From Arthrobacter sp. Soc17.1.1.1 (GTDB lineage: Bacteria; Actinomycetota; Actinomycetes; Actinomycetales; Micrococcaceae), in the NCBI RefSeq assembly GCF_036867195.1, contig NZ_JBAJII010000001.1, forward strand, positions 620,001 through 684,000: DNA of 64,000 bases. Reading direction: 5' to 3'. The notes beneath the pieces were generated by a model that was not told where the DNA came from, searched no databases, and saw only the letters and a list, made by a program, of their open reading frames with translations. How positions within the stretch are numbered: the stretch's first letter is position 1; each line of letters opens with the position of its first letter. Of this stretch, positions 19,977 through 28,347 are shown in pieces. Made by a program: the position numbers and the translations under genes.

Positions 19977-20740
19977 GACGCGGCCCTCACGGTCCCGCGG
20001 CGCTGCAGCGCGTGGGCGAGGGCGGCGTCGACGAACCCGCCGAACAGGCGCCGGTCCTGCCCGTTCTCCTCGGGGTGGAACTGCACGCCGAGGAGCCATC
20101 CCGGAGAGGTCCCGTCGGCGCTCTCCACGACCTCCACCGTGCCGTCGGCGGCCCGTGCCGTGACCCGCAGCCCGCCCGCGACGGCGTCGAGCCCCTGGTG
20201 GTGGTAGCAGGGGCTCGACGCATGCTTGCCGAGCAGCCGGCGCGCGATCGACCCGGGTGTGGTGGTGAAGTCGACTCTCCCGAACACGCCGGGCGCGGGC
20301 CGGTACCGTGCAGCGTCCGGGTGGAGGTCGGGCAGGTGCTGGTGGAGGGTGCCGCCGAGGGCCACATTGAGGACCTGCGCACCGCGGCAGATCGCGAACA
20401 GCGGCAGGCCCGCGGCGAGGGCGGCACGGGTCAGTGCGAGGTCGTGCTCGTCGCGTTCCGGCTGGCTGACCGTGCGGGGGTGCGGCGCGGCGCCGTAGTA
20501 CGAGGGGTCGACGTCCGAGCCTCCGATGACGACGAGCCCGTCGAGCAGGGACAGCACGTCCGCGTCGGTGCCGACGGGGGGCAGCAGGAGGGGGGTTCCT
20601 CCCGCGTCGTCCACCGCCCGGATGTAGGCGGCAGGCACGAGCGCCGCCGCCCGGTCCCAGACGCCCCAGGCCGCCGGCTGCCAGTACGTGGTGATGCCGA
20701 TCCTCGGCCGGTAGGTGTCGCGCGCCTGATCGCCTGGCAC
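19973..20740 (-). CDS. Gamma-glutamyl amide hydrolase, PuuD-like class I amidotransferase
   Basis: Hydrolase of 255 residues that should release glutamate from a gamma-glutamylated intermediate. The class I glutaminase triad is visible: Cys118 in ICRGAQ, and His222 and Glu224 in VQFHPEE. LDGLVVIGGSDVDPSYYG near 67-83 and NVALGGTLHQHLPD are typical of gamma-glutamyl-GABA hydrolase. I choose GTG 20740, with AGGA six bases before it and 7 bases after the synthetase stop; a TTG at 20761 inside the synthetase end is the alternative. Its stop overlaps the aldehyde dehydrogenase start as ATGA. Confidence 0.9.
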   Translation of the reverse strand: MPGDQARDTYRPRIGITTYWQPAAWGVWDRAAALVPAAYIRAVDDAGGTPLLLPPVGTDADVLSLLDGLVVIGGSDVDPSYYGAAPHPRTVSQPERDEHDLALTRAALAAGLPLFAICRGAQVLNVALGGTLHQHLPDLHPDAARYRPAPGVFGRVDFTTTPGSIARRLLGKHASSPCYHHQGLDAVAGGLRVTARAADGTVEVVESADGTSPGWLLGVQFHPEENGQDRRLFGGFVDAALAHALQRRGTVRAAS

Positions 20741-20747
20741 AGCTGTC

Positions 20748-22121
20748 CTAGTGCCGCTCAAACCCGCGCCGCATTTCCCAGTCCGTGACGGCGGCGTTGA
20801 ACTGCGCCATCTCGACGTCCGCGTAGTGCGTGTAGTGCTCGACGACGTCCTTGCCGAAGACCTCGAGCGCGACCGCGGACCCCGCGAAGAGATCGCGCGC
20901 CTCCTGCATGGTCACCGGGACGTGCTCGGCGTCCGAATGGTAGGCGTTCCCGTCCATCCGCGGTGGCAGCTCGAGGCTGTTCGCGACACCGTGGAGGCCG
21001 CCCGCGAGCATGGCCGCCAGCGCGAGGTAGGGGTTGGCGTCGGCGCCGGGCAGGCGGTTCTCGAGCCGTGCCGAGCCGCCCTGGCCCACGAGGCGGACCG
21101 AGCAGGTGCGGTTGTCCAGCCCCCAGGCGACCGCCGTCGGGGCGAAGGAGCCCTCGGCGAAGCGCTTGTACGAGTTGATGTTCGGGGCGTAGAAGAGCGT
21201 GAACTCGCGCATCGTGGCCAGAACCCCTGCGATGAAGTGGTCGTAGAGCGGTGTGCGCTCGTTCTTCCCGGCATCCCAGAACACCAGCCCGCCGTCCTCG
21301 CCCCGCAGGGACATGTGGATGTGGCAGGAGGAGCCCTCACGCTCGTTCGGCTTGGCCATGAACGTCACGGCCTGCCCCCGCTGCGACGCCATGTCCTTCG
21401 CCGAGAGTTTGTACACGCTGTGGTTGTCGGCGGTGACGACGACGTCGTCGTACTTGAAGGCGATCTCGTGCTGGCCGAGGTTGCACTCGCCCTTGGCGGA
21501 CTCGACCACCATCCCCGCCTGGTACATCGCGTTGCGGATGTCCCGCAGGAGGGGCTCGACGCGCAGCGAGCCCAGGATCGAGTAGTCGACGTTGTACTGG
21601 TTCGCTGGGACGAGGTCGCGGTACTCCTTGAGCCGTGCGCCCTCGAAGGACTCGTTGTAGACGAGGAACTCGAGCTCGGTCCCCGAGAAGGCCCGCAGGC
21701 CGAGGTCGGCGGCCTTCGCGGCCTGTGCCTTGAGGATGCTGCGGGGGGCGACGTCCACCGGCTCGCCCGTCGTGAAGGACAGGTCCGACTGGATCATCAC
21801 GGTGCCCTCGCGGTAGGGCAGGCGGCGGATGGTGTCGTAGTCCAGATCGAAGACCATGTCCCCGTACCCGGTCTCCCAGCTCGACATCGCGTACCCGTCC
21901 ACGGTGTTCATCTCGGTGTCGACGGCCAGCAGGTAGTTGCAGGCCTCGGTGCCGTGGCCGAGGGCCGTGTCGAGGAAGAACTGGCCGTGGATCACCTTGC
22001 CCTGCAGCCTGCCCTGCATGTCCGTGAAGGCCAGCACCACCGAGTCGATCTCCGCGGACCGGATTGCCGAGGTGAGCTGGTCGATCGTGAGCATGCGCTC
22101 GTTGCGGGGATGCGGTTCCAT
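20748..22121 (-). CDS. Glutamine synthetase-like gamma-glutamyl-amine ligase
   Basis: GS-fold enzyme of 457 residues, catalytic rather than nitrogen-assimilating by context. It would join glutamate to an amine using ATP. It has metal- and ATP-binding segments (GTELEFLVYN near 142, ECNLGQHEI near 206, SSCHIHMSL near 258, NRLPGADANPYLALAAML near 345-360) but lacks the adenylylated tyrosine loop of GlnA. Relatives are PuuA (gamma-glutamylputrescine) and Streptomyces GlnA4 (gamma-glutamylethanolamide). The adjacent permease resembles ethanolamine permeases, favouring a monoamine. The ATG at 22121 follows GAAGGAAG. It is the second gene of a five-gene operon. Confidence 0.9.
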   Translation of the reverse strand: MEPHPRNERMLTIDQLTSAIRSAEIDSVVLAFTDMQGRLQGKVIHGQFFLDTALGHGTEACNYLLAVDTEMNTVDGYAMSSWETGYGDMVFDLDYDTIRRLPYREGTVMIQSDLSFTTGEPVDVAPRSILKAQAAKAADLGLRAFSGTELEFLVYNESFEGARLKEYRDLVPANQYNVDYSILGSLRVEPLLRDIRNAMYQAGMVVESAKGECNLGQHEIAFKYDDVVVTADNHSVYKLSAKDMASQRGQAVTFMAKPNEREGSSCHIHMSLRGEDGGLVFWDAGKNERTPLYDHFIAGVLATMREFTLFYAPNINSYKRFAEGSFAPTAVAWGLDNRTCSVRLVGQGGSARLENRLPGADANPYLALAAMLAGGLHGVANSLELPPRMDGNAYHSDAEHVPVTMQEARDLFAGSAVALEVFGKDVVEHYTHYADVEMAQFNAAVTDWEMRRGFERH

Positions 22122-22185
22122 GGGCTTCCTTCGGGGAGGGGCGGCGGTGGTGACGGTAGCGAGGGTGATGGCGACGGGCGGAGGG

Positions 22186-23619
22186 TCAGGTGAGGGTCGA
22201 GCCCTCCTTCTCCAGCAGGGCGAATTCCTCCTCCGGCGCGCTCGCCACCAGGTGGTGCCGGCTGTAGAACCAGAAGTACGCGAGGGCGGCCAGGAAGACG
22301 GCGGCGGTGATGGAGGCCGCGAGGATGTCCACGAAGAACGTGGCGATGAGGGCGATGACCGCGAGGACCAGGGCGATGCCCGTCGTCACCACGCCCCCGG
22401 GGGTGCGGTAGCCGCGCTCGAGGCCGGGCTCCCTGACCCGCAGGAGGATGTGGGACAGGTTCAGCAGGACGTACGAGACCGTCGCCCCGAACACGGCGAT
22501 GTTGATGAGCAGACCGCCGTTCCCGGTCAGGGCGGCCAGGAGGAAGCCGATGGTCCCCGGGACCAGCAGGGCCACCCACGGTGTCTGGCGCCTCGAGGTC
22601 AGGGAGAGGAAGCGCGGGAGGTAGCCGGCGCGGGAGAGCGCGAACAGCTGGCGCGAGTAGGCGTAGACGATGGAGAAGAAGCTCGCCACGAGCCCGGCGA
22701 GTCCCGCGTAGTTGACGAAGTCGGCGAGGACGGAGTCCCCGCCCGCGGCGGCGCGCAGGGCCTCGGGCAGGGGGGAGTCGGAGCTGCCCATGGCCTCCGC
22801 GCCCGCCGCCCCGGGCACGAGGACCAGCATGAGTGCGCCGAAGACCAGGAGCAGCAGCATGGCCACGATGATGCCCCGCGGCATGTCCCGCTTCGGGTCG
22901 TGCGACTCCTCGGCGGCGAGGGGGACGCCCTCGATCGCCAGGAAGAACCAGATGCCGAAGACCAGTGCGGCGAGGACGCCGGAGAAGCCGTAGGGGAGGA
23001 AGGCCGATGATCCCGCCGACCCGTCGGGGACGATGTCGAACAGGTTGGCGGTCGAGAAGTGCGGCAGCAGTCCCACGACGGTGACGACGAGCGCGACGAC
23101 GGCGATCACGGTGATCCCGAAGATCAGCTTCAGGGCCTCGCCCACGCCCCAGAGGTGGATCCCGATGAAGACGAGGTAGGTCACGAGATAGACGGGCCAG
23201 GAGTTGGTGAGACCGAAGAGCCCCAGCGCCTCGATGTACCCGCCGATGAAGGTCGCGATCGCGGCCGGGGCGACGGCGTACTCGATGAGCACGGCCATGC
23301 CCGTGGCGAAGCCGCCGAGTGGCCCGAGGGCGCGCCGGGCGAATCCGTAGCCGGCACCCGCGGTGGGCAGCATCGACGACATCTCCGCGAGCCCGAAGAC
23401 CATGCACGTGTACATGATCCCCATGAGGATGAAGGCGATCAGCAGTCCGCCCCACCCGCCCTCGGCGAGCCCCAGGTTCCAGCCCGAGAAGTCACCCGAG
23501 ATCACGTAGGCGACCCCGAGGCCTGCCAGCAGCACCCAGCCGGCAGCGCCGCTCCTGAGTTTTCGCTGCCTGAGGTACTGATCGTCGACGGTGGTGTAGT
23601 CGATCTTCCTGCGTGCCAC
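22186..23619 (-). CDS. APC superfamily amine permease, ethanolamine permease-like
   Basis: Transporter of 477 residues with about 12 membrane segments. The first segment has GVAYVISGDFSGWNLGL, a stretch characteristic of ethanolamine permeases. AAEESHDPKRDMPRG near 240 is the usual APC loop. The C-terminus ends in an acidic tail. It begins with GTG at 23619 after AGGAG. It heads the operon that encodes a GS-like ligase, an amidotransferase-type hydrolase, an aldehyde dehydrogenase and an SDR. Cargo is probably ethanolamine or a similar small amine. The promoter and a 24-bp palindrome lie in the 225-base gap to the divergent GntR gene. Confidence 0.85.
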   Translation of the reverse strand: MARRKIDYTTVDDQYLRQRKLRSGAAGWVLLAGLGVAYVISGDFSGWNLGLAEGGWGGLLIAFILMGIMYTCMVFGLAEMSSMLPTAGAGYGFARRALGPLGGFATGMAVLIEYAVAPAAIATFIGGYIEALGLFGLTNSWPVYLVTYLVFIGIHLWGVGEALKLIFGITVIAVVALVVTVVGLLPHFSTANLFDIVPDGSAGSSAFLPYGFSGVLAALVFGIWFFLAIEGVPLAAEESHDPKRDMPRGIIVAMLLLLVFGALMLVLVPGAAGAEAMGSSDSPLPEALRAAAGGDSVLADFVNYAGLAGLVASFFSIVYAYSRQLFALSRAGYLPRFLSLTSRRQTPWVALLVPGTIGFLLAALTGNGGLLINIAVFGATVSYVLLNLSHILLRVREPGLERGYRTPGGVVTTGIALVLAVIALIATFFVDILAASITAAVFLAALAYFWFYSRHHLVASAPEEEFALLEKEGSTLT

Positions 23620-23714
23620 GGGTACTCCTGGGGTGGACGGCCGGATGGAGCGGGAGGGCGGCCTTCCTCGGTGCGACGGACGGTACCGGGGGAGGCGATC
23701 GATGGCGCGGAACC

Positions 23715-23738
23715 CAATGGAGTGATATCAGTCCATTG
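23715..23738. promoter_or_regulatory. 24-bp near-perfect palindrome between amine operon and GntR gene
   Basis: CAATGGA and TCCATTG arms flank a TGATATCA core; 11 of 12 base pairs match. It lies 96 bases before the permease start and 107 before the GntR start, the expected place for an operator shared by the divergent pair. The obvious ligand-binding repressor is the adjacent GntR protein. Confidence 0.75.
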
Positions 23739-23844
23739 AGTGCCCCCATGATTGACGCCGCCGCCGCGTTCGTCAAGGGGTGCGCGGAACGCCCGCCCGG
23801 GGCGTGCGGCACGGGTGCGGGCAGGCCCTGCGTAAGCTGGCACG

Positions 23845-24594
23845 ATGAACAGCCCCGCTGATCCGGCGTTCGGGCTCATCCAGCCGGCGCGCAGGGGGAA
23901 CGCGTTCGAGGAGACCGTCGAACGCCTCCTGCACGCCATCAAGCTGGGAGTCTTCCCCGCCGGGGCACGACTGCCGGCGGAACGTGACCTGGCGGAGCAC
24001 CTCGGCGTGTCCCGCTCCACGCTGCGGGACGGCCTGGCGGACCTGCAGGCAGCCGGCTACCTCACCATCCAGCGCGGCCGGTACGGCGGCGCGACCGTCA
24101 GCGCTGAGCTGCCGAGCAGCGCCCCCGGTCGGGGCGGGGAGCCCCCGGAGCGCTCCGACGTGGAGGACGCCCTGACGTTCCGGGCCGTCGTCGAACCCGC
24201 CGCGGCGCGCCTGGCCGCACAGGCGACGCCCTCCGACGGGGCACGCACCCACCTCCTGGAGCTGCTGCACGCCGTGACGGGCGCCGATCCGGCGCGGTAC
24301 CGGCCCCTGGACGCCCGCCTGCACCTGGCCATCGCCGAACTCGCCGGTTCGCCGTCCCTGACACTCGCCGTGGCCCAGGCGCGGTCCCGCACCGACGACC
24401 TGCTGGACCGCATCCCCTTCCTCGCGGTCAACCTCCACCACTCGGACCGCCAGCACGCCGCGATCGTCAGGGCCGTCCTCGGGCGCGATCCGCACCGGGC
24501 GCAGGAGGCGATGATGGCCCACCTGGACGGCACGGCCGCTCTCCTGCGGGGATTCCTCCTCGACGAGACCGGGGACCGGCGGCCCGGGAAATAG
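23845..24594 (+). CDS. GntR family regulator (FadR/FCD) of the amine operon
   Basis: Regulator of 249 residues. The winged helix-turn-helix (about 20-90) includes [20 protein letters not shown] and the wing RGRYGGATV. The FCD helical domain runs from about 108 to 235, with LHLAIAEL and [11 protein letters not shown] supplying probable metal-binding histidines. The ATG is at 23845. It is divergent from the ethanolamine-type permease operon across a palindrome and very likely controls it, with an amine or gamma-glutamyl intermediate as inducer. The LLM oxidoreductase starts 71 bases downstream. Confidence 0.9.
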   Translation: MNSPADPAFGLIQPARRGNAFEETVERLLHAIKLGVFPAGARLPAERDLAEHLGVSRSTLRDGLADLQAAGYLTIQRGRYGGATVSAELPSSAPGRGGEPPERSDVEDALTFRAVVEPAAARLAAQATPSDGARTHLLELLHAVTGADPARYRPLDARLHLAIAELAGSPSLTLAVAQARSRTDDLLDRIPFLAVNLHHSDRQHAAIVRAVLGRDPHRAQEAMMAHLDGTAALLRGFLLDETGDRRPGK

Positions 24595-24665
24595 ATGTGC
24601 CTCGGCAACCGTTCCCTCAAGAGGTCCACGGCTCCCGCCGTCGTTCCCGAATCGAGAGGTGCATC

Positions 24666-25655
24666 ATGTCCGTCCCCCTGTCCATCCTGGATCTCGCGCA
24701 GGTCGCCGAGGGCTCGACGCCGGCCGAGACGTTCGCGTCCAGCGTGTCGCTGGCCCAGCACGCCGAGACCTGGGGATACCGCCGCATCTGGTACGCGGAG
24801 CACCACAACATGGGCAGCATCGCGTCCTCGGCCACCAGCGTGCTCATCGCCCACGTCGCCGCGCACACCTCGAGGATCCGGCTCGGCTCGGGCGGCGTCA
24901 TGCTCCCCAACCATTCGCCGCTGACCATCGCCGAGCAGTTCGGCACCCTCGAGAGCCTGCACCCCGGCAGGATCGACCTCGGGCTCGGCCGGGCCCCCGG
25001 CAGCGACCAGACCACGGCGCGCGCGCTGCGGCGCGACCCCATGTCCGCCGACAGCTTCCCGCAGGACGTCCTGGAGCTGCAGGGCTACCTGACCGGTGAC
25101 ACGCGCGTCCCCGGCGTCCAGGCCACCCCCGGCAGGGGCACCAACGTGCCGCTGTACATCCTCGGCTCGTCGCTCTTCGGCGCCCGGCTCGCCGCGGCCC
25201 TCGGCCTGCCGTTCGCCTTCGCATCCCACTTCGCCCCGCAGGCACTGCAGGACGCCGCCTCGATCTACCGTCGCGAGTTCAGGCCCTCCGAGCAGTCGGA
25301 GAAGCCGCACTTCATCGCCGGGGTCAACGTCATCGCGTCCGACACCGCGAGCGACGCCCACCACGAGTTCCACGAGGCCATGCTGCGCCGCGTGACCCTG
25401 CTCCTCGGGCGTGGCCAGACCTTCACGCGGGAGGAGTCCGAAGCGATCCTCGCATCCCCCGGAGGCCAGCAGATGGCGGACATGGCGCGCTACAGCGCCG
25501 TGGGGACGCCCGACGTGGTCCGCGACTACCTGGAGCGCTTCGCGGCCCAGATCGGGGCGGACGAACTCATCGTCGCGACCCAGGCAGGCTCCACCGAGAC
25601 GTGGCTCCGGTCCTTCGAACTACTGGCCGGCGCCATGCTTCCCGTGACGGTCTGA
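24666..25655 (+). CDS. LLM class flavin-dependent oxidoreductase (luciferase-like)
   Basis: TIM-barrel flavin enzyme of 329 residues in the bacterial luciferase-like family; uses FMNH2 or F420 with an unknown organic substrate. Recognisable stretches are [13 protein letters not shown] at the start, WYAEHHNM near 39, [15 protein letters not shown] near 74, and [14 protein letters not shown] near 106. The subgroup beginning SILDL...VAEG is widespread in bacteria without a firmly assigned reaction. The ATG at 24666 follows GAGAGG. It may be co-transcribed with the GntR gene. Downstream is the long leader of cspA. Confidence 0.85.
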   Translation: MSVPLSILDLAQVAEGSTPAETFASSVSLAQHAETWGYRRIWYAEHHNMGSIASSATSVLIAHVAAHTSRIRLGSGGVMLPNHSPLTIAEQFGTLESLHPGRIDLGLGRAPGSDQTTARALRRDPMSADSFPQDVLELQGYLTGDTRVPGVQATPGRGTNVPLYILGSSLFGARLAAALGLPFAFASHFAPQALQDAASIYRREFRPSEQSEKPHFIAGVNVIASDTASDAHHEFHEAMLRRVTLLLGRGQTFTREESEAILASPGGQQMADMARYSAVGTPDVVRDYLERFAAQIGADELIVATQAGSTETWLRSFELLAGAMLPVTV

Positions 25656-25818
25656 AGGTCACGGAACGAAGAGAGTTGGAACTCCTGCTTGCCATTACCC
25701 TCCCGGGTTTGGTTTAGTGGGACGCAGTTGTAGTGTTGCGCATTTGTATTTCGCACGGCCTGGCCCTTGCGGGGTAGGCCGCGTCTCTGAAAGAGCGGAC
25801 AAGCACGCCGCGACTGGG

Positions 25819-25839
25819 GCACTCCGAAAGTCGGAGTGC
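25819..25839 (+). promoter_or_regulatory. Leader hairpin upstream of cspA
   Basis: Perfect 9-bp stem (GCACTCCGA and TCGGAGTGC) with a 3-base loop, ending 26 bases before the cspA start. Cold-shock mRNAs carry structured leaders that change translation with temperature; this hairpin is a candidate part of one. Confidence 0.55.
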
Positions 25840-25865
25840 GTCTGAATTTCAGAAGGATGAAAAAA

Positions 25866-26069
25866 ATGGCAACAGGTACCGTGAAGTGGTTCAACGCTGA
25901 AAAGGGCTTTGGATTCATTGCTCCCGACGACGGAAGCGCAGACGTGTTCGCACACTTCTCCGCCATCAACGCAAGCGGCTACCGCTCGCTCGATGAGAAC
26001 CAGAAGGTCAGCTTCGACACCGAGCAGGGCCCCAAGGGTCCTCAGGCGTCGAACATCCAGCCCCTCTAG
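25866..26069 (+). CDS. cspA: Cold shock protein
   Basis: Single cold-shock domain of 67 residues that binds single-stranded RNA and DNA and melts RNA structure. RNP1 is KGFGFI at 13-18 and RNP2 is VFAHF at 27-31. An in-frame ATG lies 9 bases earlier (25857), but the ribosome site AAGGA overlaps it, so 25866 is chosen. The gap from the LLM gene is about 210 bases, long enough for a promoter and a structured leader. A strong terminator follows. Confidence 0.96.
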   Translation: MATGTVKWFNAEKGFGFIAPDDGSADVFAHFSAINASGYRSLDENQKVSFDTEQGPKGPQASNIQPL

Positions 26070-26100
26070 GGTTCGGATCTTCTACTAGATCTTCCTTGAC

Positions 26101-26140
26101 GAAGCAGGTCGGACCCCGGTCCGGCCTGCTTCTTCTTTTC
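26101..26140 (+). terminator. Rho-independent terminator after cspA
   Basis: A 15-bp stem with one G-U type mismatch (GAAGCAGGTCGGACC paired with its partner) and a T-rich tail TTCTTTTC, 31 bases after the cspA stop. Confidence 0.85.
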
Positions 26141-26157
26141 CCCACCAGGAGCTCCCC

Positions 26158-26616
26158 ATGAACCCCCGCACGCTGTTCCGCCTCGTCGCCGTCGCAGAGG
26201 CGGTGACCTGGGCCTTCCTGCTGCTGGGCATGTTCCTCAAATACGTCACACGCTCCACCGAGGCCCTCGTGCCGCCGGCCGGTGCCGTCCACGGCTTCGT
26301 GTTCCTCTGCTTCGTCGTGACCCTCGTGTTCGTCTGGATCAACCAGCGCTGGTCGCCGGCCACGGGCCTGCTCGGCCTCGCCTCCGCGATCGTGCCGTTC
26401 GCCACGGTCCCGTACGAGTGGTGGATCGAGCGCCGCGGACAGCTCGCCGGCGCGTGGCGGCTCGCCCCCGGCGCCGAGACACCCCGCAACCCCCTCGAGC
26501 GGGTGCAGGCGTGGGTGCTGCGGAGCCCGCTCGCGGCCCTGCTCGTCGCGGTCGTCGGGATCTCCGTGGTCTTCTCGGTCCTGCTGCTCGTCGGGCCTCC
26601 CGGATCCTCGAGCTGA
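26158..26616 (+). CDS. DUF3817 integral membrane protein
   Basis: Membrane protein of 152 residues. The DUF3817 part spans about 5-95: FRLVAVAEAVTWAFLLLGMF, then KY, then HGFVFLCFVVTLVFVW, and ASAIVPFATVPYEWW. A further C-terminal membrane helix at about 122-145 follows a charged loop. Four membrane segments are expected. The family has no established activity. The ATG at 26158 follows AGGAG. The next gene starts 7 bases after its stop, so the three genes to 27355 probably form one transcript. Confidence 0.85.
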   Translation: MNPRTLFRLVAVAEAVTWAFLLLGMFLKYVTRSTEALVPPAGAVHGFVFLCFVVTLVFVWINQRWSPATGLLGLASAIVPFATVPYEWWIERRGQLAGAWRLAPGAETPRNPLERVQAWVLRSPLAALLVAVVGISVVFSVLLLVGPPGSSS

Positions 26617-26622
26617 GGCGTC

Positions 26623-27003
26623 ATGACCGACCTGGCGAACACCGGCGACGACGAGCGGTTCTTCCTCCACAGCGGGCGCCGCTGGCGGAAGACCGACCCC
26701 TCTCTGCCCGAGGACGTGCGGAAGCGCCTGATGTCCCATCTCGGGCGCGGCCGCTCGGGCGTACGGAACAGTGCCCGGGGCGACGACGGTGCGGCACTCC
26801 CACGTGCCCGGCGTACTGTGCAGCTGGCCAAGGAGGGCCTCGGCGAACGGGGGACGCCCTGGTGGGAGCAGTCGGCGGCGGAACGGACGGCGCGGTGGAG
26901 TGCCGCGCTCGAGGAACTCGACGCGCTGCAGGCGAAGCGGTCCGCGCCACGGCAGGACGGCACCGGCCGGAATGATGCGGGCCCGGACGACGACGGTGCC
27001 TGA
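26623..27003 (+). CDS. Small basic hypothetical protein
   Basis: A 126-residue soluble, Arg-rich protein without a known domain that I can name. FFLHSGRRWRKTDPSLPEDV then KRLMSHLGRGRSGVR is followed by a predicted helix around WWEQSAAERTARWSAALEEL, and a disordered polar tail. Similar small proteins preceding DUF3253 genes occur in Arthrobacter relatives and seem to be widely conserved there. It overlaps the downstream DUF3253 gene. The basic N-terminal half could bind nucleic acid; that is a guess. Confidence 0.7.
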   Translation: MTDLANTGDDERFFLHSGRRWRKTDPSLPEDVRKRLMSHLGRGRSGVRNSARGDDGAALPRARRTVQLAKEGLGERGTPWWEQSAAERTARWSAALEELDALQAKRSAPRQDGTGRNDAGPDDDGA

Positions 27004-27355
27004 ACGGCCGGAGGAACCGCACGGCGGGAACGCCGAGCCGGCCGGGTACTCCGGGCCGTCCGGCGCCGAGCTGCGCGCCGAGATCCTGCGCATCGCGGAG
27101 CAGCGGGGAAGCGGGAAGACGCTCTGCCCGTCCGACGCCGCCCGCAGCATCGGCGGTGACGCCTGGCGGGACCTCATGCCGGCGGCACGTCGCATCGCGT
27201 TCGAACTGGCGGGGGAGGGGCTGGTGGATGTGACCCAGCACGGCGACCGGGTGGAGCCCGACGTCCGTGGTCCCATCCGGATCGGCTGGATCGGCCGGTC
27301 CGCGAGCGGAGACGAGCGCAGGAACCCGCCGACGCCGGGAGGCCGCCGGTCCTGA
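26972..27355 (+). CDS. DUF3253 protein
   Basis: 127 residues. The DUF3253 domain covers about 30-105: an initial helix EILRIAEQRG, then GKTLCPSDAARSIGGDAWRD, LMPAARRIAFELAGEG and VTQHGDRVEP, followed by RGPIRI. It looks like a small winged-helix fold; function unknown. The start is uncertain. ATG 26972 and ATG 26975 overlap the upstream gene by about 30 bases; GTG 26996 would give an 8-base overlap and 119 residues. All keep the domain intact. A terminator hairpin follows. Confidence 0.75.
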   Translation: MMRARTTTVPERPEEPHGGNAEPAGYSGPSGAELRAEILRIAEQRGSGKTLCPSDAARSIGGDAWRDLMPAARRIAFELAGEGLVDVTQHGDRVEPDVRGPIRIGWIGRSASGDERRNPPTPGGRRS

Positions 27356-27362
27356 CGACGAC

Positions 27363-27398
27363 GGACGACGGCGCCCCCGGAAGGAGGCGCCGTCGTCC
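27363..27398. terminator. Bidirectional terminator between DUF3253 and sugar permease genes
   Basis: Perfect 13-bp GC-rich inverted repeat (GGACGACGGCGCC and complement) with a 10-base loop, located between two convergent genes. Confidence 0.7.
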
Positions 27399-27419
27399 AC
27401 GGCCGTGCGGGCTGGGGAG

Positions 27420-28346
27420 CTACTGGCCGCCGAGGCCCGAGGTGGCGAAGCCCTTGACGATCTGGCGCTGGAAGATCATGAACACGATCAGCAGCGGCAG
27501 CGCGGCGAGGATGGCGCTCGCCATGGTCTGCGCGTACTGCACACCGAACGCGTTCCTGATCGTCGCGAGGCCCACGGGCAGCGTCAGCAGGTCCGGGTTG
27601 TTGATGACGATGAACGGCCACAGGAAGTTGTTCCACGCGCCGATGAACACGAAGATCGAGACCGCTATCAGGATGGGGCGCGAGAGCGGCAGCACGATCG
27701 TCATGAACGTCCGGAACCGCGAGGCGCCGTCGAGCCGCGCGGCCTCCTCGAGCTCGATCGGCACGGTGTCGAAGAAGTTCTTCAGGATGAACACCATCAT
27801 GGGCGCCACGATCTGGGGGAGGATGATCCCCGGGTACGTGTCGATGAGCCGCAGGGCGTTCATCTGCTGGAACAGCGGCACGATCAGGATCTGGCCGGGC
27901 ACCATGATCGAGGCGATCGTGACGGCGTAGAGCCACCCGCGGCCACGGAAGGTGGTGCGCGAGAAGCCGTAGGCCGCGAGGGCCGAGATGGCCACGGTCA
28001 GCACCGTCACCGCCACGGAGACGAGGAACGAGTTCATCATCCAGATGGGGACGTCACCCGCGGCGATGACGGCACGGTAGGACTCGAGCGTCAGGCCCTC
28101 CCGCGGGAGGATCGCGAAATCCGCGTTGGACGCGTCCGACTCCTTCTTCAGCGAGGTCAGGATGGCCCAGAAGAGGGGGACGAGCCAGAGGGCCGCGGCG
28201 ATGACGAGGGCGATGATGCCGACGGCCAGCACACCCTTGTTCTTGCCGACGGTCGCGGCGAGGGTCTTGTTGCGCTCGTTGCGGGTCTCGTCGGCCTTCG
28301 AGATGGATCGGGCCGACGTCGTGGTCGGAGTCACGGTCGAGGACAT
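27420..28346 (-). CDS. Sugar ABC transporter permease, MalG-like
   Basis: Inner-membrane permease of 308 residues with six membrane segments. The EAA loop that docks the ATPase is EEAARLDGASRFRTFMTIVLPL near 200-222. A disordered 35-residue polar N-terminus precedes the first helix. The ATG at 28346 lies 1 base past the stop of the MalF-like gene, so the two are coupled. It pairs with that permease and the lipoprotein to import a sugar. No ATPase gene is present; a shared MsiK-type ATPase, as in Streptomyces, probably powers it. Confidence 0.93.
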   Translation of the reverse strand: MSSTVTPTTTSARSISKADETRNERNKTLAATVGKNKGVLAVGIIALVIAAALWLVPLFWAILTSLKKESDASNADFAILPREGLTLESYRAVIAAGDVPIWMMNSFLVSVAVTVLTVAISALAAYGFSRTTFRGRGWLYAVTIASIMVPGQILIVPLFQQMNALRLIDTYPGIILPQIVAPMMVFILKNFFDTVPIELEEAARLDGASRFRTFMTIVLPLSRPILIAVSIFVFIGAWNNFLWPFIVINNPDLLTLPVGLATIRNAFGVQYAQTMASAILAALPLLIVFMIFQRQIVKGFATSGLGGQ

Positions 28347-28347
28347 G

